This document shows, one piece after another, positions 59,776-64,000 of a stretch of 64,000 bases of DNA; the stretch's first letter is position 1, and each line of letters starts with the position of its first letter. Where the stretch lies: assembly GCF_036588685.1 (NCBI RefSeq), contig NC_086375.1:47562955-47626954 (forward strand). Direction: 5' to 3'. The notes below the pieces were generated by a model. It worked only from the letters and a program-made list of their open reading frames with translations, did no database searches and had not been told where the DNA came from. The DNA is from Mytilus trossulus (Eukaryota > Mollusca > Bivalvia > Mytilida > Mytilidae). The position numbers were made by a program, and so were the translations under genes.

Positions 59776-60351
59776 GTACAAAATGATATGATAAATTGAA
59801 ACAAACTGGAAAGTGTATAAAGCTCAAAGAACTTTGTCTGCCCTTTGGTCGGGTTGTTTTCTCTTAAGACACATCCCCAATTTATTTTTTAATTATACTG
59901 AGTGCCAATGAAAATTCAAAAAAAAATTAACAATTCTAATAATAGATCGATATCAAACAAACATGTTTCATTGTCATCTTTCGGGCGCAATAGGTAAACG
60001 AATCATCCAATGTCGAATCATCAATTCACAGTCCTAATAAAAAATGTTACAACCCCGTAATACAGCGGAATCTCGACACCGAGGTGGAATTGATCATCCC
60101 GGACGTTTAATGTGATCAATAGGAATATTGCTTCACTTGTCCCGCAAGTCAAACTCGAGCTGACTTTATGATATTGGTGGTGGTTTTCATCGTCTAACCA
60201 TGTCAAATCTGATGCAACATTTGCTCGATCGGACTAAAATCCAATGTCATTTTCAACCAACTATACAAAGTTCTAATATAAATAAAATAAAAAATTTAAG
60301 ATTTTTTTGAAAAAACAAAAGTGTTGCGTTTTCAGTGGCATTCGGTATCGG

Positions 60352-60449
60352 TATATATATATATATATAGATACAACTCGTCTAAACATCAACCCAACAA
60401 TGTTAGATCTGTAAATTTGCTTTCGCTATATATATATATATATATATAT
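60352..60449. repeat. Two (TA)n microsatellites
   Basis: Runs of 18 bases at 60352-60369 and 23 bases at 60427-60449, about 58 bases apart. Confidence 0.95.
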
Positions 60450-61054
60450 GTAACCTTTTTTTTAACACCTGTGAACACTTATGTTATTGAAAGATGTCAA
60501 TTGACCCTAACACAAAAAAGAGATCTGACCTGGATAGGAGTTAAACTATTTCTTACAAACAAAGGGTGCGCCAATATTACAAGAAACATGGCGATAGAAC
60601 ATAGTGATAACATTGTTATCGATGGAAATAATCCAGGCATTGATGACCAATGAAGCAATCATTAAAAAAATGTGAAGAATTGTTATATTCAGAAAAACTT
60701 AAATAAATTAAATGTTTAGAAAAAGCTCCATGTATTTTACTAAATGATTGTTTACAATGTGCTAAAACTGCAGAAATAAACACAATGACTGATCTGTAAA
60801 TTGTCTTTGTCGTCTCTGGTTTTTTTTCTAGACTCACTTCATAAACATTATTTTTGAAAATAATATTTACAAGCACGTGCGTGTGCTCCTTCAATTGAAT
60901 TGTTTTTAGACAGCCAGTGAGACTATCAGGTCATTTCAAGGTTTTTAATTTTTTCCCCACTGTAATTAAGATTAGGTTTTGACTTTATTACATATAATTA
61001 TTAATCGCAGATTGGAAAGGCCCTATACAATGATAAATACCTGGCAGCAATATT

Positions 61055-61540
61055 GATTAATAAGACTTTGATTACTTACCTCATGACTTAAATACTGACT
61101 GTGCTGAAACACAACGGTTTAAGTGAATCTAGTGACGAGTACTCTTCATGTATTCTATGGCTATCTGACTCACAGAAAACAATGTGTCAAAATTGGTCAA
61201 ACTTTAAGTATTAATGAAATGCTTTATATATATGAAGGTGAACGACAGGGTTGTATACTAGGTCCAGGCTTATTAAACATTTTATCAACGGAATTTTTCT
61301 ATTTGTGAAAATACTGTGACTTGTACTCTTATGCTAATGACAATATCCATTCAAAAATATGGCCCTTCTTTGGATTCATAAATTAAACCTTCAAGCAAAA
61401 CAGTGGCTCTCTAATTCTAAGGCTTTCATCAAATAAAATACAGGCCTATGCTTACCCAGAAAATTTACAAGCCATAGAAATTGATTATGTATGAACAATA
61501 CATCCGAACAACATTGTCTTCATCTTAAATCGCTCCAAAA
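61055..61540 (+). pseudogene. Dead LINE reverse transcriptase fragment
   Basis: Plus-strand pieces in shifting frames give LKHNGLSESS (about 61100-61130), then RKQCVKIGQTLS, GERQGCILGPGLLN (matching the (V/P)xQGxxLxPxLF(N) motif of LINE reverse transcriptases), and DLYSYANDNIHS where an active enzyme has YADD. Stops and frameshifts separate the pieces and no endonuclease is visible. It is probably a Jockey/CR1-like relic; the clade is inferred from motif style only. Confidence 0.7.
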
Positions 61541-62156
61541 GTGACTGAAGATAGGAAATATGATCACTTAGGTCTTTTTGTTCGATCGGCAGTAAAACCC
61601 ATAAGCTTACCGAAGTGTGACGTCCGCTTTGATTTGGGGATTTACAAGTACACAGCCACGTCCTCTCAGAGACGTTTAATTCCGAAGTCGCGTGTAAAGA
61701 GTGTCACGCTCTCTGCACGTCACCAACCATTGCAACAGCTCTTTGGGTGTCAGTAGGTGATCTGTTGCAAGGCTTCATTTCTGCCCCTTTTTAATATGCC
61801 AGTGGCAATCCATATACCCGATCTTTGTTCCGAATTGCCTCTATCGCAGGACCTACATGTTATTTGTAATGTTTTAATTTGTTATTGTCAAGAACATGCA
61901 TGAAACATTTATCACTGGACGTTGAGAATCTAACAATTAATACATCAACTTAAATAAATGCACTACCAAATGTGATCATTATTTTCAGCTACTCAGTTTG
62001 AGTGATCATTGATTTTAATCTGAACTTTTGCAAACACATATTGAACATATTAAAAAACAGACAGATTATTGTTTTAAAAAAGATAATATAAACTAGCCAA
62101 AGTTACCATTTATAACTTATTCGTTATGTCAAATCTATGATACTGTTCACTAACAA
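61541..62156. other. Intergenic stretch after the LINE relic
   Basis: The frame at 61541-61756 (71 residues) directly follows the LINE relic but has no domain I recognise. Confidence 0.35.
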
Positions 62157-62373
62157 GACAGCTTTGTGGCGAGCGCAACACAAACAATATTGAACCGCAA
62201 GAACGAACGATCGAATTAATTTGCAATTACTGTTACAACACTTACGAACAATTTCTTGTTCAATGTTGTAAGTTTAAATTGTTCGCATGTATTGTTATAG
62301 TCTATGTAAATTAATATAAACCGTTCTTGCGGTTCAATTTTTGTTTTATTTTGCGCTCATAACAAAGCTGCCC
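62157..62373. mobile_element. Fold-back MITE with ~70-bp inverted arms
   Basis: GACAGCTTTGTGGCGAGCGC ... ATTGAACCGCAAGAACG at the left is the reverse complement, with mismatches, of CGTTCTTGCGGTTCAAT ... GCGCTCATAACAAAGCTG at the right. Even the middle (ACAACACTTACGAACAATT against AATTGTTCGCATG) tends to self-pair, so nearly all of the ~217 bp is palindromic. No coding frame. Confidence 0.75.
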
Positions 62374-62844
62374 ATGAGCTTTAGCTAAGAGAAAGCAAAC
62401 TCATGGAACTCCCTGTCTAATCATGCACCGAGTCTCTCTCTTTTAGATAGTGCAAACATTTTTTACTTGTGTTGTGTTCTTCAGACAACTATTTCTGTAG
62501 CTCATGTACACAATAACCTTACTGTCCCATAGCTAGAGACTTCTATCCACCAGTGTTTTGATTACTGTTTGCTCCTCTTTTAATTGTTTAATATTTATTT
62601 TGATTGACGGGCCAAAGTTTTGTCAAAGAGCGTCTCGTCCTTTCTCTCAAAATTTTCATCGAAAAGTACCATAGCAAAATATAATAATAGGTAAATATGC
62701 AGTGTCTACTCAACAGATAAAACACGATAATTTCCATTTAAAAAAAGGTGGTGAAGTTAGGATTTGTTTTTAATTTACCAAACAGTTATTCTGTGTACGT
62801 GCTATTAGGTTCACTTTCTTTTTAAAAGTCGTGTGACTCTTTGA
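62374..62844. other. Intergenic stretch, nothing recognised
   Basis: AT-rich and without visible genes or shared repeats. Confidence 0.4.
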
Positions 62845-63130
62845 AAGTAAAATCACAAGTTTACTAAACTTTGAGGAATGTTCAAAACGGATAGTCCCTA
62901 ATAAAATGTCAAAATCAAAAGCTCAAACACATCAAAAGAAGGGACAACAACTATCATATCTCTGATTGGTACAGGCATTTTCTTTCACCTGTATGATAGT
63001 CGCATAAAATTCCGTTATATTGAAAACGACGTGTGAACATATCAGACATAAAAGGAAACAATGTATAATATAGAGGTACAGCCATCAACATTTTGCTATC
63101 ATCCTAATAACTATAAAACAAACAAATATG
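62845..63130 (+). repeat. Family D repeat
   Basis: AAATCACAAGTTTACTAAAC, TAGTCCCTAATAAAATG, CTGATTGGTACAGGCATTTT and TGTATGATAGTCGCATAAAA in family order. Confidence 0.7.
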
Positions 63131-64000
63131 TAAACAAACATTAACCATGGCACAATAACACAATTACGGGATGTATACTAGTCAACAAAAGAAACGATAG
63201 ACGAATTTGAAATTAAATTTATCAAAATTTAAAGTATTAAATATAAAACAAAATGAGATACACTATTTTAAAAATCTTTCATTTCCAATGTATGCACATG
63301 TGATAATGAAAATCAAAACTTGTCGGAAAATCTCTCAATTCCGTGTAAACGATCATAGGGTGCAAATTAGTTTTGCGGAAAGTTGAATAAAAAATCGACA
63401 AATAATTTTAGAGTACTAAAAAAAATTTCAAATTTGTTTAAAAATATTCAATATGCTAATCAAGTTATATGTTCATGTTGAAACTAATGGGTTGAAATAT
63501 TGTTTTTAACAATTTTTTTGGGGAAAAAAAATTATTTATTTTCTTCTCAAATCAATGCTTTAGGTATGAAAACAACACACAGTAAATTTGGAACCTTTCG
63601 GATTGGCTAGTTTTAAGATTGTTACTGCTTTTTGAATATCACTTTACACATACTGTCTATGGTAAATCAGTTGATAATGTATACATTTTAACGATTTCTC
63701 GTGGGGCAGAACTTTGCTTAACAAATAAACGAAGAAACTGTATCATTTTTAAAAACAAATTGATGGCAAACACTGTCTTCCCCTTTAAATGAGAGGTTGG
63801 CATCATCAGTTGGAACTTCTGTTTTTAAAATTGTCGTTGTATGTAAATTTTGTAAAAAAAAATCGAAAAACGTCACGAAAGCAAAAAAAAATTGTTTTAA
63901 ACGGATTTATATTTCCATAATGATTTTAAAGTATTACTATCTTCAATATTGGTCCAATGAACGGAAATCTTTATCTTTAATTTGAAAAAAAAGTCTTGTA
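63131..64000. other. Intergenic AT-rich end of the window
   Basis: No gene or repeat recognised. The 62-residue frame at 63797-63985 is lysine-rich and looks random. Confidence 0.4.

Overview
This is a eukaryotic nuclear window: AT-rich, sparse in genes, with spliced genes (GT-AG introns) and many dispersed repeats. The repeats carry heads and tails that I recognise from marine bivalves, especially mussels of the genus Mytilus. Typical pieces read along 'GATGTGGTATGATTGCC..GAGACAAC', and others carry a 'GACGCGCGTTTCGTC' block. The species is an inference from memory of these repeats. The gene content alone would only say 'animal'.

Three intact protein genes can be supported, all on the minus strand and all small GTPases of the Rho family. 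Two are close paralogues of about 190 residues with two coding exons each (2855-3999 and 28533-29712). They are atypical: Ser replaces Ala in the G3 motif (DSSGQ), the usual TKxD guanine motif reads TGKD, the loop that holds the Rho insert helix is shortened, and the basic C-terminus ends HLLAR with no CAAX box. The third (50354-55684) is a conventional Cdc42/Rac-like GTPase of 200-201 residues with three coding exons and a C-terminal CVIL box. All three share a phase-0 intron directly after the Gln of the G3 motif. A fourth, decayed relative of the atypical pair lies at about 15385-15740. It keeps a recognisable promoter and 5' leader, a mutated start codon and a crumbling first exon.

Layout. 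1-2850: intergenic, with repeat fragments. 2.8-4.2 kb: atypical GTPase 1 and its TATA promoter. 4.6-15 kb: AT-rich intergenic DNA with partial repeats. 15.4-15.7 kb: the relic paralogue. 16.75-17.22 kb: a CpG-rich fold-back array of 9/11-bp units. 19.3 kb: a tRNA-derived SINE. 21.14-21.98 kb: a Tc1-like element with perfect 26-bp inverted ends and a broken transposase. 24.0-24.9 kb: 2.6 tandem copies of a ~355-bp unit seen at several other loci in both orientations. 26.9-27.25 kb: a nested inverted repeat. 28.5-29.9 kb: atypical GTPase 2. 33.1-33.7 kb: a 600-bp element with perfect inverted ends and TTAA borders. 35-50 kb: repeats, a 38-bp minisatellite and a small MITE. 50.3-55.7 kb: the Cdc42-like gene, with two copies of one repeat family in its large intron. 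56.4-58.4 kb: a dense cluster of unusual arrays and palindromes. 61.1-61.5 kb: a dead LINE reverse transcriptase fragment. 62.2 kb: a fold-back MITE.

The most noteworthy biology is the atypical GTPase pair. The pair shares a promoter block that also survives in the relic. The first exons of the two live genes are about 98% identical over 168 bp, while the second exons and introns have diverged much further. This pattern fits gene conversion confined to the G1-to-G3 half of the GTPase fold. No operon logic applies; the genes look like products of local duplication.
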